Shown here one piece after another: positions 45,101 to 51,830 of a stretch of DNA of 64,000 bases; within the stretch, counting starts at the first letter, position 1; every line of letters begins with the position of its first letter. Source of the DNA: Chitinophagaceae bacterium UBA4407 (lineage in GTDB: Bacteria > Bacteroidota > Bacteroidia > Chitinophagales > Chitinophagaceae); NCBI GenBank assembly GCA_002390845.1, contig DGQT01000027.1:1-64000 (forward strand), given 5' to 3'. Made by a program: the position numbers and the translations under genes. The notes under the pieces were generated by a model. The model searched no databases. It saw only the letters and a program-made list of their open reading frames with translations, and had not been told where the DNA came from.

Positions 45101-46767
45101 TCGCTGGAGTAAGAACCCCTGTTATTTTCAAAATCGTATCCCCATACGCAAACCCCCGAACTTTTTAAGGCAAAATTCCACAGTTGCTGGCTTTTCCGCA
45201 GCTCTTCTTCAATTTCTTTAATTGAAGTTATCTCTGTATGTGTACCAATAATTTTTAAAGGTTTCCCATTAACGTGTTTTTCAATTACTACACCCCGGTC
45301 GAGCACCCATTTTACTGCACCGTTTTTGTGAACTATTCTATATTCCAGTGAATGATGATCAAGAACCCCCTGCTTATACAGGGAGTCATTTTTAATAAGC
45401 ATGGCTTTATCATTCTCATGCACTGCATTCCACCAGGCTTCAGCATTTTTCTCAATATTGGTGTTCGATATACCAAGCAAAGTATGGTCAGATTTCGAAA
45501 AACTTGTGATGCCTGAACTAAAATCATGTTCCCATACATTGTCGCCAAAAATTTCCATTGCAAAACGTAGCTTTTGCTCAGATTCTTTTAGCTTTTTCTG
45601 TATTTCTTTTTCCTGTGTTATATCTTCTTCAATTGCGAAAAACCCCTGCAGTTCTCCTTTAGGATTTTTTATAGTTTGCCCTTGTATTCTTACCCAATAT
45701 TTTCTTCCATTCTTTGCATAGTTTATGATTTCTGTGTTGAATGGCTTACCTGACATAATCTGTATCTTGAGATATTCAACCGTAAGGGGATCGGTTTCTT
45801 CCCCTTGCAAAAAATGGCCGGGTTTTTTACCTTTTGCTTCTTCTGCTGAATACCCGGTCATACTTGTAAAACTCTTATTTACCCAGCCAATACAACCTTC
45901 TTCATCTGTAATGATTACGGCATTAATATTATCTTCCGCTATCTGCGATAATACCCTCAGTCGTTCTTCATTTTGTTTTTGCAGTGTTATATCGGTTCCA
46001 TAAACATTGAAATATTGCTGATCCTCGAGGTATTTGATTGAAAATGAATAACTGCACATTTCACAAGTGGCTTCAAAAGTATTGATGGTATTCCGTGCAA
46101 TGTTTTCATGAACAATTTTTTTCCATAGTTCTATGCGTGTATATAATGCATCATTGTAAAAAAAGTTTGTTAGTTTTTCAGCCGCGGGATTCATTAGTAT
46201 TATTTCGCCCGCCATATTTAATCTTAGTATGGGATTGGTATCCTGCATGGATATCAATGCAAGGTCTTCTATTGACTTCGTAGCTGCAATCAATTCCTTC
46301 TTCTGCTGGTTAATCGTACTTAACAGTTCTTTAAGCTCGTTGTTTCCGATTTCCTGGGTTTTCAGTACGTGTAACAAATCTATTAAAGGATCGTGAAAGG
46401 CAAAGTCATGAAGTGTAAGATGGTTTTCTTTTACCTGCTCTATTGATCCGAACCATGGAGAACCAATAAATAAAATATTATTACTTTCTTGAAGCAACTC
46501 AAACTGCCCACGCAGAATTGTTTCATTATCTCTTGCTTCGAGCACAATCAATTGGTTTACCAGGCCGTTTAAGGCAGCAATATCAGGAGCTTCGGTAAAT
46601 GGGCGTTTTACAATAAACTGCTCATTAAATATTTTGTTGTTACAACCTGCATAAATTTTTTCCAGCGATTTGCCGCAGGAAATTATACGCATTCCGGTGT
46701 CTATAAGAATATAAAATGGAAAAAGTTTTGTAAGTTGGTTTGTGTTAAATGAAAACGTATTTTCCAT
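42118..46767 (-). CDS. Hybrid histidine kinase with HNOBA-like N-terminus, seven PAS-like domains, REC and HPt
   Basis: The 1,549-residue protein has no membrane helices. Residues 10-165 resemble the haem-NO-binding-associated (HNOBA) domain (LFPFYILIDTGMRI, LRGQFELL, LFIGSPWFGS, HDFAFHDPLIDLL), then a short coiled coil. Seven PAS/PAC units follow (about 190-1040; for example FTSMTGYSAEEAKG). The HisKA has NMSHEIRTPMNAIMG (phospho-His), the HATPase has NLLSNAIKFTE and GGTGLGMSI. The receiver (about 1285-1405) has LMDVRMPEMDG. The final HPt has IAHKMKPS. It lacks an output domain, so it must pass phosphate to another regulator; the NtrC-type protein at 47543-48892 is the nearest candidate. Confidence 0.93.
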   Translation of the reverse strand: MENTFSFNTNQLTKLFPFYILIDTGMRIISCGKSLEKIYAGCNNKIFNEQFIVKRPFTEAPDIAALNGLVNQLIVLEARDNETILRGQFELLQESNNILFIGSPWFGSIEQVKENHLTLHDFAFHDPLIDLLHVLKTQEIGNNELKELLSTINQQKKELIAATKSIEDLALISMQDTNPILRLNMAGEIILMNPAAEKLTNFFYNDALYTRIELWKKIVHENIARNTINTFEATCEMCSYSFSIKYLEDQQYFNVYGTDITLQKQNEERLRVLSQIAEDNINAVIITDEEGCIGWVNKSFTSMTGYSAEEAKGKKPGHFLQGEETDPLTVEYLKIQIMSGKPFNTEIINYAKNGRKYWVRIQGQTIKNPKGELQGFFAIEEDITQEKEIQKKLKESEQKLRFAMEIFGDNVWEHDFSSGITSFSKSDHTLLGISNTNIEKNAEAWWNAVHENDKAMLIKNDSLYKQGVLDHHSLEYRIVHKNGAVKWVLDRGVVIEKHVNGKPLKIIGTHTEITSIKEIEEELRKSQQLWNFALKSSGVCVWGYDFENNRGSYSSEYAQMLGYQQDEVQKDYDWMLHVHQDDKELLRQNDLRYLYNLQSQHSLTYRLRCKDGSYKWILDRGMLIERSEDDRPLNSIGTHTDITHIKQTETELSNRFKQFQSLSENIPGVLYEYEFCADGTEGIKYISPAIERLFGIKTEDFVNYLSYIHPDDRERINKKNKHCKETLEPFYDESRITIPGKEIKWHSVHSSFSYETEKGNKVYTGFMLDITERKNAEERLEKQRKFYEDILNNMPADIAVFNTNHEYLFVNPKAIGDNAIRKWIIGKKDEDYCIVKNISLNIAKGRRTLFNNVLSSASAEEWEEKILTQEGKEKYILRRMFPVLDNDNQVKLVIGYGIDITERKIAEVTIRRSEEKYRMLITNMNLGLVEVNKDGTILFANQTFCNMSGYDSYEVTGKETFDLLLGESAKIIRDEVNEKRKNGISEAYELAVNNKNGEKKWWLISGASLIDESGIFTGSIGIHLDITKQKNLEQQLRFAKKDAEESSIAKEIFLANMSHEIRTPMNAIMGMSRQLKKTLLDERQRGYLNAITNASENLLVIINDILDFSKIESGKLSLEKIGFSIKNVIANCSEVIDYKLKEKGLHYESSISSYVAPVFIGDPYRLNQILLNLLSNAIKFTEKGSINISCIVDEQLESQQQIKITVTDTGVGMTDEFLETLFNKFSQEDESISRRYGGTGLGMSICKQLVEMMDGTIQVASEKGAGTSVCVSIPLLVGTVADLPVKDEIISDKSLLKGSRILLAEDNEMNRIVANTILEQYGAVVDNAANGREAVDMLRKANYDLVLMDVRMPEMDGFEATNIIREQVSENIAIIALTANALKLEQEKCMQAGMNDFLAKPFEEDALVSIIAKWLGKEIILKGSKLKSAEEKQQHLIYNLDKLKSISRGNESFVKKMIQIFITECINSSEQLKQAFESHDFNKIKSIAHKMKPSVKNMGIGLLTDDILFMENMPDGETSSEKLTLSLEKTINVLNTVVGQLQNEISDTD

Positions 46768-46836
46768 AATATGGGTTGTTGTTAACCTATTTCAGGTATC
46801 TGTTTTCAAACAATTATTGTAGTTAGAAATTAATGT

Positions 46837-46988
46837 ATTTTTTAGCCCATCTGTATAACTTCAGTCATCGGTTATTGCGTAGCACTCTTGTACGTTCTGC
46901 CGGTTGTGAGCAGCTGAAGGATGATATAAACCCTGAAGCGTGCGACGCAACGATGCATCATATTTATTCTGCTGCCGGGCTCATAATT
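46837..46988. repeat. Dispersed palindromic element, copy 19 (both arms)
   Basis: Left arm TTGCGTAGCACTCTTGTACG at about 46875, right arm GCGTGCGACGCAACGATGC at about 46939, right outer end TGCCGGGCTCATAATTA reaching into the H-NOX stop codon (46987-46989). It separates the H-NOX gene from the hybrid kinase gene. Confidence 0.85.
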
Positions 46989-47532
46989 ATTTCCAGCTTA
47001 CATTAAACACTTCATGCGTATCGCCGGCATCGCGGCTTTTTATCAGCACAATTTCTACCGGGGTATTATACATTTTACCCAGCCCCTGCAACAAGCCTTT
47101 TACAAAATCTTTCAACCCTTCTCTTTTAGAAAAATAATGTACGTTAACGCTGTTACTCTCAACATCACTTATTTTAAATTCGGGTGGAGTTAGTTTTGGG
47201 TAAATAAGCATAACCCGGTTATGAAACAAAGGAAGGTTTACAAGGAATTCCCGCAAGGAGTTGCCGCCGGCTTCCATAAGGCCACCATATTTTTCTTTAC
47301 CTGTTTTTAAAACCCACCACTCACCAAATGCAATCATTACCTCTTCAACAGGCATGTTCATTTCTTCTGATATGGCACCGGCAAGCTGGTAAGTTATCGC
47401 ATCGTCGTAGGGTTCGCTACTTATAAAATAATCGTCTTTCACGCCGCTACGTTTTTTGGCAGCGTTCCATTTTTCTTCGCCAAAGTTTGCTTTAACGAGG
47501 TCTTCGATTGCTTTGTTTACAACACCGTACAT
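46987..47532 (-). CDS. H-NOX haem nitric-oxide-binding protein
   Basis: The 181-residue stand-alone haem sensor reads MYGVVNKAIEDLV at the start, then PYDDAITYQLAGA, FGEWWV and LREFLVNLPLFHNRV, in which His104 is the expected proximal haem ligand. YFSKR at 133-137 is the YxSxR haem-propionate motif, followed by GLKDFVKGLL. H-NOX proteins bind NO (some also O2) and control partner kinases or cyclases. It lies 10 bases after the NtrC-type regulator gene, so the two are co-transcribed. The partner kinase is probably the HNOBA-type hybrid kinase downstream. Ligand preference cannot be read from sequence. Confidence 0.93.
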   Translation of the reverse strand: MYGVVNKAIEDLVKANFGEEKWNAAKKRSGVKDDYFISSEPYDDAITYQLAGAISEEMNMPVEEVMIAFGEWWVLKTGKEKYGGLMEAGGNSLREFLVNLPLFHNRVMLIYPKLTPPEFKISDVESNSVNVHYFSKREGLKDFVKGLLQGLGKMYNTPVEIVLIKSRDAGDTHEVFNVSWK

Positions 47533-47542
47533 AAAATGGAGT

Positions 47543-48892
47543 TTAGATTTCTATTTCTTTTAGCTGAATCATTTTATAAATTGTTGATTTACCAATGTCA
47601 AGCTTGTCTGCAACTTTTAAAACGTTGTTACCGTATTTGTGCAGGTAATGCTTTATTATGTCTATCGTATAGTCTTTTAGTGTTTTTTCTTCGTGTAGTA
47701 AAGCTTCTCCGCGTTTAATTGAATTGAACTGAAGGTCTGTTGCAGTGATTTCTTTTTCGTTGCATACAACCGCAGCCAGTTCGGTTACAGCTTTTAATTC
47801 TCTTACATTGCCCGGGTAATTGTACTTAAGTAATTTTTCTTTGGCATCAGCAGAGAGCTGCATGTTAGGCAGTTTATTTTCTTTACAAAATTCTTCGAGA
47901 AAGAATTTTGCCAGAAGTATAATGTCGTTATCGCGGTCTCTTAATGGTGGTAATTCTATTGGTAAACCGATTAAGCGGTAATAAAGATCTTCCCTGAAGT
48001 TGCCGTTTTTTACTTCTTCCATCAGGTTCTTGTGGGTTGCAACTATAATTCTTACATCAAATTTCACTACTTCGTTTCCACCTACTCTTGTAATTTCTCT
48101 TTCCTGTAAAACACGTAACAATTTGCTTTGCAGGCTAAGATCCATTTCTCCCATTTCATCCAAAAAAAGTGTGCCTTTGTGCGCCTCTTCAAATTTGCCA
48201 ATCTTTCGTGTTATGGCCCCGGTAAAGGCACCCTTTTCATGCCCAAAAAGTTCACTTTCTATCAACTCTGTCGGAATAGCCGAAACGTTAACGGCGATAA
48301 AAGGTTTCTTTGCCCTGTCTGAATGGTAATGTACAGCCTTGGCTACGAGTTCTTTGCCGGTTCCTGTTTCGCCGGTAATAGAAATATTGATATTAGTGCG
48401 AACCGCTTTTTCTATTAATGAAAATGTTCTCTTAATGGCATTACTGTTGCCTTTAATCAAATTATCAAAATGGTATTTTTTCCCTAATTCCTCCCGAAGC
48501 TGCTCGATTTCTTTTTTTAGCGACTGTTTCTCCCTGATTTTTACAACGGCATTCCACAAAAGATCTTTTGTGGAATCATCTTTAACCAAATAGTCTGATA
48601 TGCCTTTCTTTAGTAAGGAAACTGCTGTAGAAACATCGTCCTGTCCACTAATTACTATTACAGGTATTTCAGGACTGATGTCCTGTATCATTTTGTACAG
48701 GGCTTCGCCGTTCACATCTGGCAATGAATAATCAATGGTAATAAGATTGGGTTTCAGATGGAGGTTTGCAATGCAATCTTTACCTGTAATAAATCTGGTA
48801 ATACTATAATCTGGGTTCAGGCTAAGGTGGTACTCGAGTATTTCACCATACCACGGGTCGTCCTCTACTATGAAGATTTTATAGTTTTCCAC
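47543..48892 (-). CDS. NtrC-type sigma-54-dependent response regulator
   Basis: The 449-residue protein has a receiver domain (1-120) with acidic pocket EDD at 10-12, phosphoacceptor Asp54 (ITIDYSLPD) and a conserved Lys in YLVKDD. The AAA+ domain (about 145-380) has Walker A GETGTGKE, the sigma-54 contact loop GAFTGA, Walker B GTLFLDEMGEMD and the arginine-finger region LRDRDNDI. A Fis-type helix-turn-helix closes the protein (NNVLKVADKLDIGKSTIYKM). It activates transcription with RpoN. It is first of the pair with H-NOX and starts 60 bases past the end of the WecA-like gene on the same strand. Confidence 0.94.
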   Translation of the reverse strand: MENYKIFIVEDDPWYGEILEYHLSLNPDYSITRFITGKDCIANLHLKPNLITIDYSLPDVNGEALYKMIQDISPEIPVIVISGQDDVSTAVSLLKKGISDYLVKDDSTKDLLWNAVVKIREKQSLKKEIEQLREELGKKYHFDNLIKGNSNAIKRTFSLIEKAVRTNINISITGETGTGKELVAKAVHYHSDRAKKPFIAVNVSAIPTELIESELFGHEKGAFTGAITRKIGKFEEAHKGTLFLDEMGEMDLSLQSKLLRVLQEREITRVGGNEVVKFDVRIIVATHKNLMEEVKNGNFREDLYYRLIGLPIELPPLRDRDNDIILLAKFFLEEFCKENKLPNMQLSADAKEKLLKYNYPGNVRELKAVTELAAVVCNEKEITATDLQFNSIKRGEALLHEEKTLKDYTIDIIKHYLHKYGNNVLKVADKLDIGKSTIYKMIQLKEIEI

Positions 48893-48952
48893 TTTTTGGA
48901 TTTTTCCGAATATATGCAGAAATTTCTATTTGAATTTTTTTTTAAGCGAAAT

Positions 48953-50041
48953 TTATATACGGTTCTCTATAGTTTTAATGTACCTGTACCAACGAAAGAA
49001 TAAGTTATTAAATTTAAGCAGCCTGGTATACAGCAAAATAAATAATGCCTGGGCTATAATAACAATTGTTATATCAATAAATCGTGAGGCTGCAACAGAA
49101 AGGATGATCATGATAATTTGCATGCTTAATAATTTTTTTGTGGCTTGGGAGTGTACCATATAATGCTTAATCAGCCAATGATGTAAATGATTTTTATCTG
49201 CTGCGAATGGTGATTTACCTTTTTGCATACGTTGGTAAAATACCCTTACGGTATCAATCACCGGTATAATAACTGCGGCAGAGATCATCAGCATGAAGGT
49301 TACAGAAAAGGGGTTATTTATTGCATAAGATTTTTCAATCAGCATGATACCTGATGTAACCGTTAAAAAGCCGAAGAACAAGGAACCGCCATCACCCATA
49401 AATACTTTTGCAGGACGCCAGTTGTATTTCAGGAACACAAGTAATGCTGAAATTAACGGTAAGAATAGCAGCAACCATTCCTGCTGGCCGGTTATTAAAG
49501 CAATTACAGAAAGAATAGTTAGATTAACCACAGAAAAACTTCCTGCGAGTCCATCAATACCGTCTATAAGATTGAAGGCATTGGTAACTCCTGTTATTAC
49601 TATAACAGTTAAAATATATTGTACCGCAACCGGAATCTCATAGATGCCAAAAATGCCATGTAAGGATGAAAGCCTTATGCCATTCATCGCCACATAAATT
49701 GCGCAAACTATCTGAATGAAGAAGCGCAAGGCAGCAGATATATTCAGCCTGTCATCAACAACTCCTGTTACCATTAATACAACAAGACAAACGGCAAAAG
49801 CCATATTGTTGCCGAGTAATGTATGTAGTGAAGGCACGATAAAAGAGGTAATCATTACAGATATAACGATCACCATGCCGCCAATTGCAGGTATAGGAAA
49901 TTTGTGCAACTTTCTTTCATTTGGTATATCAACAAGCTTTAGAGCCGGACTTAATTTGATTAACATAGGCAGTATTAGCATTGCTATGATCGTTGTGGCC
50001 AGTATTGGTGCTAGATATGCAATTAGTTGTTCGGTATTCAT
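48953..50041 (-). CDS. WecA/TagO-like undecaprenyl-phosphate sugar-1-phosphate transferase
   Basis: The 362-residue polytopic membrane protein has about ten helices. It loads the first sugar phosphate onto undecaprenyl phosphate, starting polysaccharide repeat-unit synthesis at the inner membrane. Family motifs are VVDDRLN (Asp pair), NAFNLIDGIDGLAG, FMGDGGS and the His motif HLHHWLI. The sugar is probably GlcNAc-1-P or a relative, not provable here. It is the last exopolysaccharide gene in the direction of transcription and lies just upstream of the NO-regulator pair. Confidence 0.93.
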   Translation of the reverse strand: MNTEQLIAYLAPILATTIIAMLILPMLIKLSPALKLVDIPNERKLHKFPIPAIGGMVIVISVMITSFIVPSLHTLLGNNMAFAVCLVVLMVTGVVDDRLNISAALRFFIQIVCAIYVAMNGIRLSSLHGIFGIYEIPVAVQYILTVIVITGVTNAFNLIDGIDGLAGSFSVVNLTILSVIALITGQQEWLLLFLPLISALLVFLKYNWRPAKVFMGDGGSLFFGFLTVTSGIMLIEKSYAINNPFSVTFMLMISAAVIIPVIDTVRVFYQRMQKGKSPFAADKNHLHHWLIKHYMVHSQATKKLLSMQIIMIILSVAASRFIDITIVIIAQALFILLYTRLLKFNNLFFRWYRYIKTIENRI

Positions 50042-50073
50042 AATTGTATTTTTATAAGTGTAGGGTTTGGGTA

Positions 50074-51288
50074 TTATCTTTTTTCAAAAAACATTGAAGG
50101 GTTTTGCAAATGCCCCAGCTCTTGCTGTAACAATTTTCTTTGAGATATTTTCTGCGATGCTTCGGGTACGAGTGCAGATTTGGAAGAAGTTCTTAATACT
50201 TTCTCGGCAAGGAACGCGTATTTTTTTGCAATCACTTTCCAGGTATATCTTCTGTCTGCGATGGTTTTCATTTCACTCCCTTTCTTTTTTAAATCAGCAA
50301 TTTTTGTTGTACTGATGATGCGCTCAAGCTCATCTGCTGTTTTAAAATAGAATGCCTTACCCTCTGTTGTTGTTTTATTATAGTTTACCCCAAAAGCGAC
50401 TATGGGCAATCCAAGATACATCGCTTCAACAAGCGATGGGTTGGTGCCACCGGCACTGTGGCCATGAACATAAACAAGGCAGTTACCACGCAAAAGGTCT
50501 AGCTCACGCTGGTTGTAAATAGGATCAAGCAGGTGAATATTGCTGAATTGCTCATACTTCTCTTTCACTTCTTTTCCATATTCACTGTTATTCCAGTTGC
50601 CTACAATTACAAGCGTGTGCTTTGGCAATCTTGAAAATGATTCTGTAACAAGATGAATATTGTTTTCGGGTTCAATACGGCAAACCTTAAACGCATATGG
50701 TTTGTTGAGGAATGCATATTTTTCTTTGTCTGCCAATGTAGGTTTTACCGCAATGGTATGATCGGCTCCATATTCGATAATGTGGCTGAGTGTTTTATAT
50801 CGTATGGCAGTATAATCCTGTATTGATTCGTTGTCTGAAATATCAGCATGTGAAAATTTTACTGCCAGCCATTCTGCCGCAAACAAATACAGCCTGGCCG
50901 CCTTACTCCATTTGTTCCTTTTCCACTCAATACCATCGATGGAGATGATAATCTTTTTACTGGTGAACAAGCGCACAACCGGCAACATAATACCGCCTGA
51001 AACACCGAGTATCAGCAACACATCTGCAAAAAACATTGCATGAAGAATACTGATACAATCGTAAATAATGCTCTGGATGCCGTTTGCATCAAAAGGAAGA
51101 TAAACCAGGCGTGCTCCTTTATAAGTTGCGGGCCGCTGGCCTTTTGCGTACTTCTTTTTTGTGCAGTAAACGGTAAAGTCAAAATCGCCGGAAAGTTCTT
51201 CCACCAGGTGGTCGGTGAGTGTTTCAAAGCCACCATATTTTGCCGGTATTCCCACCGTTCCTATCACTGCTATTTTTGTACTGTTCAT
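50074..51288 (-). CDS. DUF1972-type family 4 glycosyltransferase
   Basis: ATG 51288 is chosen because MNSTKIAVIGTVGIPAKYGG is the canonical DUF1972 start; the longer frame to 51330 adds non-conserved residues. The DUF1972 donor-side half (1-180) is followed by a GT-B C-terminal half with HGHSAGGTNPSLVEAM. Relatives are rhamnosyltransferases of surface polysaccharides. It acts on the cytosolic face of the membrane. It lies 32 bases before the WecA-like gene, in one operon. Confidence 0.88.
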   Translation of the reverse strand: MNSTKIAVIGTVGIPAKYGGFETLTDHLVEELSGDFDFTVYCTKKKYAKGQRPATYKGARLVYLPFDANGIQSIIYDCISILHAMFFADVLLILGVSGGIMLPVVRLFTSKKIIISIDGIEWKRNKWSKAARLYLFAAEWLAVKFSHADISDNESIQDYTAIRYKTLSHIIEYGADHTIAVKPTLADKEKYAFLNKPYAFKVCRIEPENNIHLVTESFSRLPKHTLVIVGNWNNSEYGKEVKEKYEQFSNIHLLDPIYNQRELDLLRGNCLVYVHGHSAGGTNPSLVEAMYLGLPIVAFGVNYNKTTTEGKAFYFKTADELERIISTTKIADLKKKGSEMKTIADRRYTWKVIAKKYAFLAEKVLRTSSKSALVPEASQKISQRKLLQQELGHLQNPSMFFEKR

Positions 51289-51488
51289 GGATTTAAGAGT
51301 TTGGATCGTTATAAGCCGATATTGTGCCAAATGCTGAAATGCTTACTGGTAAAGGGTTTTGCTTTTTTCTAAAGCCCCAGTCTTTCCATATAGCGGAAAA
51401 GCATTCCATATAATAAAGTGCCCTCCTGCTTCTTCTATTTGCAATTTTCCATCATGGAAAATCATTCCATTGCTGCATAGAGAACAAA
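51289..51488. promoter_or_regulatory. Leader of the GT/WecA operon with small palindromes
   Basis: TTTTCCATcATGGAAAA (51445-51461) is a 17-base palindrome. TTTCCATAtagCGGAA (51384-51399) shares the pattern TTTCCATAnnnCGGAA with 58407-58422 upstream of the acyltransferase gene. This may be a shared regulatory site, or chance. No gene is seen here. Confidence 0.3.
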
Positions 51489-51550
51489 TTGCACAAGAGC
51501 GACGCAACGAAAGTTAAATAATGAATCTGCGGCCTGGTTCATAAAAAAAA
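51489..51550. repeat. Palindromic element half copy 20 (right arm only)
   Basis: CACAAGAGCGACGCAACGAAAG at about 51491, then outer end GGCCTGGTTCATAAAAAAAA. Confidence 0.75.
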
Positions 51551-51559
51551 TAAAGACAA

Positions 51560-51812
51560 TTATGTACCCAACAGTTTGTTTTCATGGCAGCAATTGTTGC
51601 GTCGCACACTTATACGTTCGTATTTCTATGGAACAGTTATAAGGAAATAATAAAGCCCCGATTGGGGCTTTATGGTATGCTGTCAGCGTTTGTTTAACCC
51701 GGATTTTGCAGTTGGGTGTATTGGCTGTTAGAAGCTGAGTAATATTCCTTAGTTCAAGTGTGCGACGCAAGGAACGATGCCATAAAAATCTACTGCCTGG
51801 CCCAAAAAAATT
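51560..51812. repeat. Dispersed palindromic element, copy 21 (both arms)
   Basis: Left arm TTGTTGCGTCGCACACTTATAC at about 51594, right arm CAAGTGTGCGACGCAAGG at about 51754, right outer end TGCCTGGCCCAAAAAAA. The interior carries the terminator listed separately. Confidence 0.88.
51648..51676 (-). terminator. Terminator of the GT4-GT4 gene, inside the repeat
   Basis: AAAGCCCC (51652-51659), GATT loop, GGGGCTTT (51664-51671). On the minus strand it is followed by ATTATTTCC. It lies 160 bases past the stop of the gene at 51831. Confidence 0.65.
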
Positions 51813-51830
51813 CTACTGCAAAATTTGGGT

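Noticed and set aside
42118..46767. Membrane-bound sensor kinase
   Set aside because: No hydrophobic helix long enough to span a membrane was found in the 1,549 residues.
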